Of a stretch of 64,000 bases of DNA, positions 30,144 through 38,304 are shown piece after piece (positions within the stretch are counted from its first letter, which is position 1; each line of letters starts with the position of its first letter). A model generated the notes under the pieces. That model did not search any database. It had not been told where the DNA came from and saw only the letters and a list, made by a program, of their open reading frames with translations. This stretch comes from Pseudobutyrivibrio sp. (GTDB lineage: Bacteria; Bacillota; Clostridia; Lachnospirales; Lachnospiraceae), in contig NZ_SVEV01000006.1 in assembly GCF_015057185.1 (NCBI RefSeq), forward strand, positions 1 through 64,000, in the 5' to 3' direction. A program made the position numbers and the translations under genes.

Positions 30144-30174
30144 GAACTCGAATTTGTTTCACAAATTAGAGTTC
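30144..30174 (-). repeat. Hairpin spanning the stop codon of the ACP gene
   Basis: GAACTC-g-AATTTG-tttca-CAAATT-a-GAGTTC; stop at 30166-30168. Confidence 0.8.
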
Positions 30175-30405
30175 GTTTTCAACCTTATCAACAAGTTCTC
30201 CGATTGTTGCACAAGCTGCTGCATCCTGAAGTGCAATCATAGCGTCAAGCTCGTTCTCGATTTCAGATACAAGGCCTACCATAAGTACTGATGCACCCTT
30301 AAGGTCATCCTTAAATGTTGTCTCCATTGAAAGACCTGCTGCATCAACGTTATAGCATTTTGCTACCATCTCAATAATCTGTGCTTCTAATTCTTTTCTT
30401 TCCAT
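30166..30405 (-). CDS. Acyl carrier protein with atypical attachment motif
   Basis: ACP-length acidic protein FKDDLKGASVLMVGLVSEIENELDAMIALQDAAACATIGELVDKV; the usual D-S-L is G-A-S-V. Confidence 0.85.
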   Translation of the reverse strand: MERKELEAQIIEMVAKCYNVDAAGLSMETTFKDDLKGASVLMVGLVSEIENELDAMIALQDAAACATIGELVDKVENEL

Positions 30406-30429
30406 TTCTTTACATCCTTTCTATTTGAC

Positions 30430-30513
30430 GCCTGTTACGGTCACAAGCCTTAGTGTTTCTCCGGTCGACAGCACGTCTCCCTTGAGAAACCTAAGAGCTT
30501 GTTACCTACAGGC
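30430..30513 (+). repeat. Structured intergenic element, family B copy 1
   Basis: GCCTGTTACGGTCACAAGCCTTAGTGTTTCTCCGGTCGAC...CTTGAGAAACCTAAGAGCTTGTTACCTACAGGC. Confidence 0.85.
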
Positions 30514-30563
30514 TCCTTTACCAAAACAATTCAAATAAGTACAACTTATTTCGACTTTTCGTT

Positions 30564-30983
30564 TTACTGTAAATACTTTTCGTCGAGATCGAAAACTACT
30601 GTCTTGTAGCCGTCACGCTGGTAGATTGCTGCGTGTACATCAAGTGGAAGCTTGTCAAGAAGCTCCTTACGAGACTTCTTTGAGATGCCACGTACTACTG
30701 CGTTAAGACGAGAGCCTTCTTCAAGCTCGATTTCGCCATAAGCAAACTTACCAAGAGCCTTGTACTCTGGCTTTGATGAAAGAGCTGCTGGCATAACGAT
30801 TGAATGCATTTTTGCATTACCAGAAATCTCATACCACTCTGTCTCAAGATTACCGCATGAGTTGCATGCATATACTGGTGGGAATTCTACAGCGCCACAC
30901 TTAGGGCACTTTCTACCACAAATTTTTCCTTCTTCAAGGCGATCATAGAAGCCCTGAACGACTTTTTCTAACTTAATTGCCAT
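30564..30983 (-). CDS. Zn-ribbon OB-fold (DUF35-type) thiolase partner
   Basis: CGRKCPKCGAVEFPPVYACNSCGNLETEWYEISGNAKMHSIV. Confidence 0.9.
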   Translation of the reverse strand: MAIKLEKVVQGFYDRLEEGKICGRKCPKCGAVEFPPVYACNSCGNLETEWYEISGNAKMHSIVMPAALSSKPEYKALGKFAYGEIELEEGSRLNAVVRGISKKSRKELLDKLPLDVHAAIYQRDGYKTVVFDLDEKYLQ

Positions 30984-30997
30984 TTCGACACCTCCAA

Positions 30998-32293
30998 TTA
31001 ATCGATTGTTCTAATGATATAAGTACAGATATTCTGAGCTCCGCCGTATCCACGTAACATAGCTGTCTTTGGAAGCTTCTTAACCTGTCTCTCACCACAC
31101 TCGCCACGCATCTGCTTTACGCATTCGTAAAGGTCAGCAAGACCTGATGCTGCATGAGCATGACCAAATGAAGTTCTACCACCATTAGTATTAATTGGCT
31201 TGTCTCCATCGTAAGCTGTTCTACCTTCGCAGATGTACTTCCAGCCCTCACCATATGGTAAGTAGCCAGCGATTTCTGCTGATACAAGGTGTGATGTGAT
31301 GATGAAGTCGTTTGCATAGAAGATATCGATTTCTTCTGGCTTGCACTCTGTTACTTCGTATACCTGACGAACTGCTTCTTCTGTTGCTCTAACTTCGAAG
31401 TGAGGTGTTGTAGCCTCGCAAGCTGCACAACCGCAACCAAGAACTTCGATTGGCTTATGGTTCTTGTTGCCCATGTATTTGTCTACCATATCTGTAGCAC
31501 AAACGATAACTGCTGCTGCACCGTCACACTTAAGCTCGATACCACTCATTCTAAGGAAGTCACCGTTCTTTGGGTTGTATGGGCTACGCATGTAATCCAT
31601 AACATCATCAAAGCCAGCTTCCTTAGCAATCTCTTCATATGTACGACGCTCGATAGCAAGCTCGTCCATAGAAGCGTTCTTTCTATTGTTGATTGACATA
31701 TGGTTGATTGTATCATCCATCTGCTCATCTGTAAGTCCACGTGTTCTCTTGTACCACTCAGCAGCATCATCATAGATAAGCTCCTGACCAGCCATAAGTG
31801 AACGTGTGTAAGTTCTATCGTAGAGCCAAGCTGTTGTCTGGAGGAATTTCTCCATTGTAAGCTTTTCTCTCTTGTATGGGTGATTTCCGATTGCACAGCT
31901 ATCACCAAACTCAACACAACCTGAAAGTACGCAGTTGTACTTACCAGATGCTACTGCGTTAACAGCCTGCTCAATTGCATAGTAACCTGTACAGCAAGCC
32001 TCTGAATGGTGGATAGAAGCCTTTCCCTTCATACCAAACCAGTTAGCAATCTGTACGTTTGGTGTAAGGTAATCTGACTGGTGAAGTGGTGAAGCCTCAC
32101 CATGGAAATAGAAATCAATGTCCTGTGGATTAACACCAGCATCTTCCATTGCCTTAAGTGCTGCGTATCCAAATAACTCTCCCTCTGTAAGACCGTCTGT
32201 TTCTGGATTATCAACTGTGTACATAAAAGGGGTACAGCCAACGCCGATAATAGAAACGCTACGAGAATACTTATTAACCTTTGTCTGATTCAT
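30998..32293 (-). CDS. Thiolase-superfamily protein (DUF35-associated type)
   Basis: SVSIIGVGCTPF, HHSEACCTGYYAIEQAVNAVASGKYNCVLSG, NTNGGRTSFGHAHAASGLADLYECVKQMRG. Confidence 0.9.
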   Translation of the reverse strand: MNQTKVNKYSRSVSIIGVGCTPFMYTVDNPETDGLTEGELFGYAALKAMEDAGVNPQDIDFYFHGEASPLHQSDYLTPNVQIANWFGMKGKASIHHSEACCTGYYAIEQAVNAVASGKYNCVLSGCVEFGDSCAIGNHPYKREKLTMEKFLQTTAWLYDRTYTRSLMAGQELIYDDAAEWYKRTRGLTDEQMDDTINHMSINNRKNASMDELAIERRTYEEIAKEAGFDDVMDYMRSPYNPKNGDFLRMSGIELKCDGAAAVIVCATDMVDKYMGNKNHKPIEVLGCGCAACEATTPHFEVRATEEAVRQVYEVTECKPEEIDIFYANDFIITSHLVSAEIAGYLPYGEGWKYICEGRTAYDGDKPINTNGGRTSFGHAHAASGLADLYECVKQMRGECGERQVKKLPKTAMLRGYGGAQNICTYIIRTID

Positions 32294-32320
32294 CTCATAA
32301 TCTCCTTTTTAATATAATCC

Positions 32321-32407
32321 GCTTTGTTACGGTCACAAGCCTTAGTATCTCTCCGTTCGACTAAAACGTCTCACTTGAGAGATCTAAGAGCTTGCTACCT
32401 ACAAAGC
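32321..32407 (+). repeat. Structured intergenic element, family B copy 2
   Basis: GCTTTGTTACGGTCACAAGCCTTAGTATCTCTCCGTTCGAC...CTTGAGAGATCTAAGAGCTTGCTACCTACAAAGC. Confidence 0.85.
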
Positions 32408-32448
32408 TCATTTAAAGTCCTAATTAGTGTAAGGACTATTAAACACTT

Positions 32449-33549
32449 TTATACGTTATCAGGTGTCCAACATGGATCTCCCGTATATTCCTTAGCCTCT
32501 TCCTTGCCCTCCAGGACACGGATAGCGCCGGCAGCCATTGCCTCAAGCTCGAACTCTCCTGGGTATGCTGTAACTTCAGCGATCCATGAACAAGCATCTG
32601 TAATATCAGCAACAAGTTTCTTGTTGTGAACCATTCCACCGCCAAGAAGAATTCCATCAACCTGACCGTGAAGTACAGCTGCCATTGAGCCAATGTATCT
32701 GATAATCTGGTATGTCATTGTATCCCAGATAAGCTTTGCTTCCTTATCGCCTGCCTCAGCTCTATTGAATACTTCAAGAGCATCAGATGTGCCAAGATGG
32801 CTAACGAAACCACCAGTCTTTGTAGTAAGAGCAAGTGTCTCCTTCTTATCTGGATGATCATATGCGTATCTAATCATCTGTGCTGCTGGAACAGAACCGC
32901 AACGTGTTGGAGCCATTGGACCATCACCTGCAACGATGTCATTTCCATCAATCATTTTGCCCTTACGGTGTGCTGAAATAGAAATACCACCACCGATATG
33001 ACAAACTATATAGTTTTTATCTTCGTACTTAACACCGCCCCGCTCACTATGTCTGATAGCAGTCTCCTTAAGGTTAAGTGCGTGTAAATGAGAATCTCTG
33101 TAGACTCCCTTGATGCCTGTCATTCTTGCTTCGAGGATAAACTCATCAGTATCTGGTGGGTTTACTACGAATGCTGGCTTGTTGTACTGTGAAGCAAACT
33201 CGTTTGCAATCTGTGAACCAAGCTGTGCTGGGTGCTGAATTCCATTAGCACCACGTCTTGCATGATCTAAGATAATGTCATTAACTCTGTATGTACCACC
33301 TTCTACCGCAAGAAGTCCGCCGCCTCGGCCTACGAAGGCATCAACTGTTGACAAATCAACTCCTGCTTTCTCAAGCTCTGCAAGGATAACTTCCTTTCTA
33401 TATGGAAGCTGATCGCTAATGCTTGCGAATTCAGCAAGCTTTGCAGCATCATGAGAAACGTTAACTGAAAATTCAAGCTCTTCGCCGTTGAAGCAACCTA
33501 CTTTAGTAGATGTAGAGCCAGGATTAATTGTTAAAATACGATAACTCAT
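32449..33549 (-). CDS. buk: Butyrate/branched-chain acyl kinase family
   Basis: ILTINPGSTSTKVGCF, VCHIGGGISISAHRKGKMIDGNDIVAGDGPMAPTRCGSVPA. Confidence 0.93.
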   Translation of the reverse strand: MSYRILTINPGSTSTKVGCFNGEELEFSVNVSHDAAKLAEFASISDQLPYRKEVILAELEKAGVDLSTVDAFVGRGGGLLAVEGGTYRVNDIILDHARRGANGIQHPAQLGSQIANEFASQYNKPAFVVNPPDTDEFILEARMTGIKGVYRDSHLHALNLKETAIRHSERGGVKYEDKNYIVCHIGGGISISAHRKGKMIDGNDIVAGDGPMAPTRCGSVPAAQMIRYAYDHPDKKETLALTTKTGGFVSHLGTSDALEVFNRAEAGDKEAKLIWDTMTYQIIRYIGSMAAVLHGQVDGILLGGGMVHNKKLVADITDACSWIAEVTAYPGEFELEAMAAGAIRVLEGKEEAKEYTGDPCWTPDNV

Positions 33550-33673
33550 TTTATTCTCCTATCTCTGATAGTTTTTTATATGAATTAATTGTAGTTACAA
33601 TCAAAATGAAATCATATTTTTACGTATATATATCTTTTTCATTTATTGCGAAATACAATCCCCAAAAATAAAA

Positions 33674-33706
33674 GGGTGCAACATTTAAAAGAAAAATGTT
33701 GCACCC
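33674..33706 (-). terminator. Terminator between the OYE gene and buk
   Basis: GGGTGCAACATT ... AATGTTGCACCC perfect 12-bp stem with flanking T-rich sequence. Confidence 0.9.
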
Positions 33707-33770
33707 TCATAAAACTCATGACTTTTAATATTTAAGTAAAATTACAGTGCTTAACTCTTTTTACTGCCCA

Positions 33771-35804
33771 TTAGGCTGGATTGATAATTCCTCTGTACTC
33801 ATGGTCTACAAAGTTTTCTGGTCTAGCAATATCAACAGCTGCAAGATATCCAGAACGTGTACACTGGTCAACCTGACCTGGCTTAATTGCATCACCAACG
33901 ATGAATACCTCAGCATCTCCACAAGCTGCCTTTAACTCATCATAAGGAACTGTCTTCATTCCAAGAGCAAAAAGAATTGTGTCTGCCTCAAGTGTTTGCT
34001 CACCATCTGCATTTTCGATTCTTACACCATTTGGTAAAATCTCAAGACACTTTGTCTTTGGTAATGACTTCATGCCGCATCTTTCCATTTCCCAAACAAG
34101 AGCTTCACGATAGCTACCAAATGCCTCGTTAGCAACGCGGTCAAGCATCTCAACAACTGTTACCTCATGGCCCTGCTTCTGAAGGTTAAGACCAGTCTCG
34201 CATCCAACAAGACCGCCACCGATCATAACTACCTTCTTGCCTACCTTGAATGAATCATCATAAACTTCCATTGCCTGATGAGCATTCTCAATACCCTTGA
34301 TTGGTGGGCATGATGGACGTGAACCAGTAGCAATAATTACTGTATCTGCACCGAAGTCCTTAATGAACTCTGGTGTAACCTCTGTGTTAAGACGAAGGTC
34401 AATATCACGCTTTTCAACCTCACGAATAAGAACATTCTTGAAGTTTCTAAGGTCTGGCTTGTCAATATCCTTATCTGTAAAGTAAAGAAGTCCGCCAAGT
34501 GTATCTGCCTTATCGCAAAGAGTTACCTTGTGACCTCTATCAAATGCTGTAATAGCAGCCTGCATACCTGCTGCGCCACCACCGATTACGAGAACCTTAT
34601 TGCTCTTTACTGGAGCAGGAAGTGTCTCTGGGTCAAATGGTAAATGAGCAAGTGGGTTGATACGGCAATGTCCTACATAAAGAGCAAGCTCCTCACTTGT
34701 GAATGGTAAATCTGTGTAGCCTTCCTCTGGAGAACCTGGGAAGCAAAGGTAGCAGCGTAAGCATCTACGAATGCAATCTGAATCTCCGCAAGCGCACTTA
34801 TTAGCAAACTGTGGATCAGCAAGCATCTGACGACCAAGAATAATGAAATCAATCTTGCCCTCTGCAATTGCCTTTTCACCCATCTCTGGTGAGTTGATAC
34901 CACCAACGGCACCTACTGGAAGCTTTGTATATTTCTTAATAATAGAAGCTGGCTCAATGTTAAGTCCGTGCTCATGGAACATAGAGCTCTCTGTACCAGA
35001 CTTAACTGAATCCTCGTAAATACCACATGTTACGTGAACAGATGTGATGTAGTCCTCTACCCAGCTAATAAATCTTCCTGTCTCATCTGGAGTAATACCA
35101 CCCTCCTGATGATCTGTTCCATCGATACGAAGCTCAATCAAGAAGTCAGGGCCAACTGCCTCACGCATAGCCTTGATAATCTGGATTGGGAACTTAGCAC
35201 GGTTTTCAAGTGATCCGCCGTACTCATCAGTTCTTGTGTTCATAAGTGGGCTTAAGAACTGTGTAAATAAGAAGCCGTGTCCACCATGGATGAGGACACC
35301 ATCAAAGCCTGCCTTCTGCATATATGTAGCAGCTACAGCAAAGTCATTTGCGATACGGTCCATATCATCCTTTGTCATTGGACGAACATGTACGCCTGCA
35401 AGGTTTGTGCACTCAACTGGTCCAATTGCCTCTTCCTCTGGTCTAAATGGAACCTTTTCTTTTCCACAGTGAACAAGCTCTGCAAGTGCGATACAATCAT
35501 GAGACTTAATACGCTTTGCATACTCTGCCACTGCGTTAAATGTATCCATATCCTCTTCTGGCTTAGCAAAATCAAATGGTCTAAAACCAGGGATACGTAC
35601 AGCGTCCTTGAAGTTGACGTCTGTTTCACCTACGATTACGCATGCATTTCCGCCTGCTGCACCACTCTCGAGCTTTCTATATGTAAAATCTCTAGCCTCT
35701 GGATTCTGTACGATAAGACCAAATGCCATTGGTGCACTTACGATACGGTTCTTGTAAGTTACATTTCCTACTTTCATAGGACTCATTAAATGTTCGAATT
35801 TCAT
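33771..35804 (-). CDS. NADH:flavin oxidoreductase / 2,4-dienoyl-CoA (2-enoate) reductase type, FMN + 4Fe-4S + FAD
   Basis: OYE barrel (MSPMKVGNVTYKNRIVSAPMAFG; GFDGVLIHGGHGFLFTQFLSP), Cys cluster CIRRCLRCYLCF, C-terminal FAD/NAD domain KVLVIGGGAAGMQAAI. Start reset to MKFEHL behind GGAAGGAG. Confidence 0.93.
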   Translation of the reverse strand: MKFEHLMSPMKVGNVTYKNRIVSAPMAFGLIVQNPEARDFTYRKLESGAAGGNACVIVGETDVNFKDAVRIPGFRPFDFAKPEEDMDTFNAVAEYAKRIKSHDCIALAELVHCGKEKVPFRPEEEAIGPVECTNLAGVHVRPMTKDDMDRIANDFAVAATYMQKAGFDGVLIHGGHGFLFTQFLSPLMNTRTDEYGGSLENRAKFPIQIIKAMREAVGPDFLIELRIDGTDHQEGGITPDETGRFISWVEDYITSVHVTCGIYEDSVKSGTESSMFHEHGLNIEPASIIKKYTKLPVGAVGGINSPEMGEKAIAEGKIDFIILGRQMLADPQFANKCACGDSDCIRRCLRCYLCFPGSPEEGYTDLPFTSEELALYVGHCRINPLAHLPFDPETLPAPVKSNKVLVIGGGAAGMQAAITAFDRGHKVTLCDKADTLGGLLYFTDKDIDKPDLRNFKNVLIREVEKRDIDLRLNTEVTPEFIKDFGADTVIIATGSRPSCPPIKGIENAHQAMEVYDDSFKVGKKVVMIGGGLVGCETGLNLQKQGHEVTVVEMLDRVANEAFGSYREALVWEMERCGMKSLPKTKCLEILPNGVRIENADGEQTLEADTILFALGMKTVPYDELKAACGDAEVFIVGDAIKPGQVDQCTRSGYLAAVDIARPENFVDHEYRGIINPA

Positions 35805-35829
35805 AAAATATTTCTCCTTCCAAACGGAA

Positions 35830-36774
35830 TTAGATTCCCTTGAATGTCTTGTTCTTGTATCTGCCAATCTTGCTAGCAACGATTTCCTTATTTTCAGGAT
35901 TTTCAAAGAATCCACCCTGTGTATGAGCAATCTCCTCAAGATGCTTTGCACGACCAGCTACAGTAGTTCTGTCCTTTAAGAGACCATCCTTCTGGATAAC
36001 GAATTTCCACTTTCCATCTGCTGTCTGCTCAAGGTTTCCACCTGCTCCACAAACCTGACACTCGATTGGATAATGAAGTCCATCCCACTGCATCTCACCG
36101 AGTACTAAAGCGTTAGAGTGGCAGTTTGGACACCATCCCATGTCCTCTTCACCAAGCCATCCTCTTTCTTCAACTGGTGTATTAACAGCCTTGATGATGT
36201 TCTCACCCATCTTGTGAGCTCTTGCAATAAGGTCATCATTAAGAAGTACCTGTGCAGGACCTGGAACTCTTGTTGCAAGCATCATATCTACAACCTGCAT
36301 ATCTGTTGTAAACATTGTTGCCTGAAGTCCTTCAAGTGCCATTGACTGCCATGCTCTTGTAGAACCACCAACTGAAATAAGACCAGCCACACGATCCTTG
36401 TGCTGGATTGCACCAATTGTCTCAAGGAATGCTGTCTCATAGCTTAAGCTACGCTGAGCAAATGTAAGATAGTTTGATGCAGGCATTAAATCATATGTAG
36501 GAACTGAATAGATTACAGCATCCTGATTTAAAAGTGTCTCCATGATTTTCTTCTTGTCATCCTTTTTATCAAGAACGCATCCTACGTTCTTACCCTGTGA
36601 CATTCCGATAGTACATGAAGTACATCCGATACAATCCATAAGGTTGTAATCTCTAAGGTTAATCATTGTGACCTCTGCGCCTGCCTCCTCGCATGCAATG
36701 AGGGCTTCCTTTAATAAAATCTCGCTGTTACTGTCTTTTCTTCCGGCAGCAACACCCATAACTTTGATTGCCAT
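35830..36774 (-). CDS. Iron-sulfur flavoprotein-like NAD(P)H-dependent reductase with C-terminal Zn ribbon (paralogue 1)
   Basis: Flavodoxin-like VMGVAAGRKDSNSEILLKEAL, CX2CX2C (CIGCTSC), CPNCHSN...CQVCGAGG ribbon. Start reset to MAIKVMG. Confidence 0.85.
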   Translation of the reverse strand: MAIKVMGVAAGRKDSNSEILLKEALIACEEAGAEVTMINLRDYNLMDCIGCTSCTIGMSQGKNVGCVLDKKDDKKKIMETLLNQDAVIYSVPTYDLMPASNYLTFAQRSLSYETAFLETIGAIQHKDRVAGLISVGGSTRAWQSMALEGLQATMFTTDMQVVDMMLATRVPGPAQVLLNDDLIARAHKMGENIIKAVNTPVEERGWLGEEDMGWCPNCHSNALVLGEMQWDGLHYPIECQVCGAGGNLEQTADGKWKFVIQKDGLLKDRTTVAGRAKHLEEIAHTQGGFFENPENKEIVASKIGRYKNKTFKGI

Positions 36775-36859
36775 TATTCTAATTTCTCCTTTTACGTTTT
36801 GACTTTGATAAAAATATAACAATCTTTTATATTAACTGCATCCGTCAGAAATAGGAAAT

Positions 36860-36876
36860 TTGATAAGATTTATCAA
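36860..36876. promoter_or_regulatory. Palindromic candidate operator
   Basis: TTGATAA-gat-TTATCAA between divergent ISF and PucR/CdaR-like genes. Confidence 0.5.
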
Positions 36877-36928
36877 TTACTTTTCCGACAAACGTCTGAT
36901 ATAATAAAACAGTTGAAAGGAGAGGATT

Positions 36929-38245
36929 ATGAGCGAGCATTATCCTAATTTAATCAATTTTGATGAAATAATAGACAGCTATTCTAAAGGTGAAATTTCA
37001 GACAATTGTCTAATAGATACAGTAAAGAGCTATCGTGAAATGCAAAAACAAAAGGATCAGCTTTTTGACGCACTTAGGAAAGGGTGTGGTTTACAGGAGC
37101 TTCTTAAAATAGCATACAAATTCGTTGGCAATCCTTTTACCCTTGTAGATAGTAGTTATTCAATTTTAGCTTCCTATCCTACCGTTTCCGATGAGCGTAC
37201 ACTAGAAATCAAAAACAATCGACTTTCTATCAAAAATGTTTTCTCAAATGATATGAAGGTTAACAAGATTACAGAGCGTATTTATCACAGCATTTATCCC
37301 TTCACTTCAAAGATTGAGGACTTTCCTTATGACTGGGTATTTGAAAGCATCCGAATCAATCAAGCAGTTGTTGGGTACATTTGTTGCCGTGGTATCAATA
37401 AAGAATTTTCAGAAGAGGATTTAGCTTTTATTCATGATTTATCAAAAACTATATCTGTAGAGCTGCAAAAGGATTTCAGCTTCAGCAATCCTAAGGGAAT
37501 TAAATATGACCACTTTTTCAAGGAATTGTTTTTGAAGCATTTTGATAATGAAGAAAACATAAAAAACCAATTGAAATTATTTGGCGTGAAGCCTGAGAGC
37601 AACTATTATTTATTGGCTTTTGATTTCATCAGCTCCTCGGAGAGGGTTCTATCGCCGGATTACTATTGTAATCAGATTATGTCCATTCTCACTAATTCGG
37701 TGACAGGTACATACAACGGTATAATTATTACTTTAGTGCCGACTCACACATTAAAGCCTTACTCTGAAGAAAACCGGGAACGACTTGTCACCTTCCTACA
37801 AATGAACAATATGATAGCTACTTTAAGCTTCGTATTTACGAATCTAATGGAGAGCCATACCTATTTTGATCAGTGCCAAAGTATGCTCACATTATTTGAA
37901 CCATCCGATATTACTGACCGAATACTGCTGTATGGCGACTATTGCTTCCGTCATATTTCAAACATTATAGACAATCCTGAGGTTCTCCAGGCTTCTATTC
38001 ATCCTGCTTTGAAATTCATTAAAAAATATGATGAGGAAAACGAAACCGAATATCTGCTTACATTACAAACCTACATACAAAAAAATAGAAGTGCTCCCGC
38101 TGCTGCAGAAGCACTCCATATTCATAAATCAACATTCTTCTATCGAATCGAAAAAATGAAATCATTATTCGGAATCGATATAAGTAATCCCGATAACATG
38201 TTTGCCTACGAGATTTCTCTTAAGCTGATGAAGATTTCAAAATAG
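36929..38245 (+). CDS. PucR/CdaR-like transcriptional regulator
   Basis: C-terminal HTH_30: TYIQKNRSAPAAAEALHIHKSTFFYRIEKMKSLFGIDISNPDNMFAYEISLKL. Confidence 0.88.
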   Translation: MSEHYPNLINFDEIIDSYSKGEISDNCLIDTVKSYREMQKQKDQLFDALRKGCGLQELLKIAYKFVGNPFTLVDSSYSILASYPTVSDERTLEIKNNRLSIKNVFSNDMKVNKITERIYHSIYPFTSKIEDFPYDWVFESIRINQAVVGYICCRGINKEFSEEDLAFIHDLSKTISVELQKDFSFSNPKGIKYDHFFKELFLKHFDNEENIKNQLKLFGVKPESNYYLLAFDFISSSERVLSPDYYCNQIMSILTNSVTGTYNGIIITLVPTHTLKPYSEENRERLVTFLQMNNMIATLSFVFTNLMESHTYFDQCQSMLTLFEPSDITDRILLYGDYCFRHISNIIDNPEVLQASIHPALKFIKKYDEENETEYLLTLQTYIQKNRSAPAAAEALHIHKSTFFYRIEKMKSLFGIDISNPDNMFAYEISLKLMKISK

Positions 38246-38257
38246 TATTCAATTAAT

Positions 38258-38290
38258 AAAAGCTTGGACCATAGTTTAGTCCAAGCTTTC
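38258..38290. terminator. Bidirectional terminator
   Basis: AAGCTTGGAC ... GTCCAAGCTT flanked by A and T tracts. Confidence 0.85.
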
Positions 38291-38304
38291 ATTTTGTTTA
38301 AATA

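Noticed and set aside
18723-32407. Family B as a THF, c-di-GMP or guanidine riboswitch
   Set aside because: I compared the conserved blocks from memory with those consensus patterns and saw no match; orientation relative to downstream genes is also inconsistent. An Rfam scan is needed
28571-33549. Classical butyrate-formation locus (ptb-buk)
   Set aside because: Pta- and Buk-like genes are present, but bcd/etf, crt and hbd are absent and an ACP/AcpS/DUF35 set is present; a simple butyrate operon does not explain the gene set
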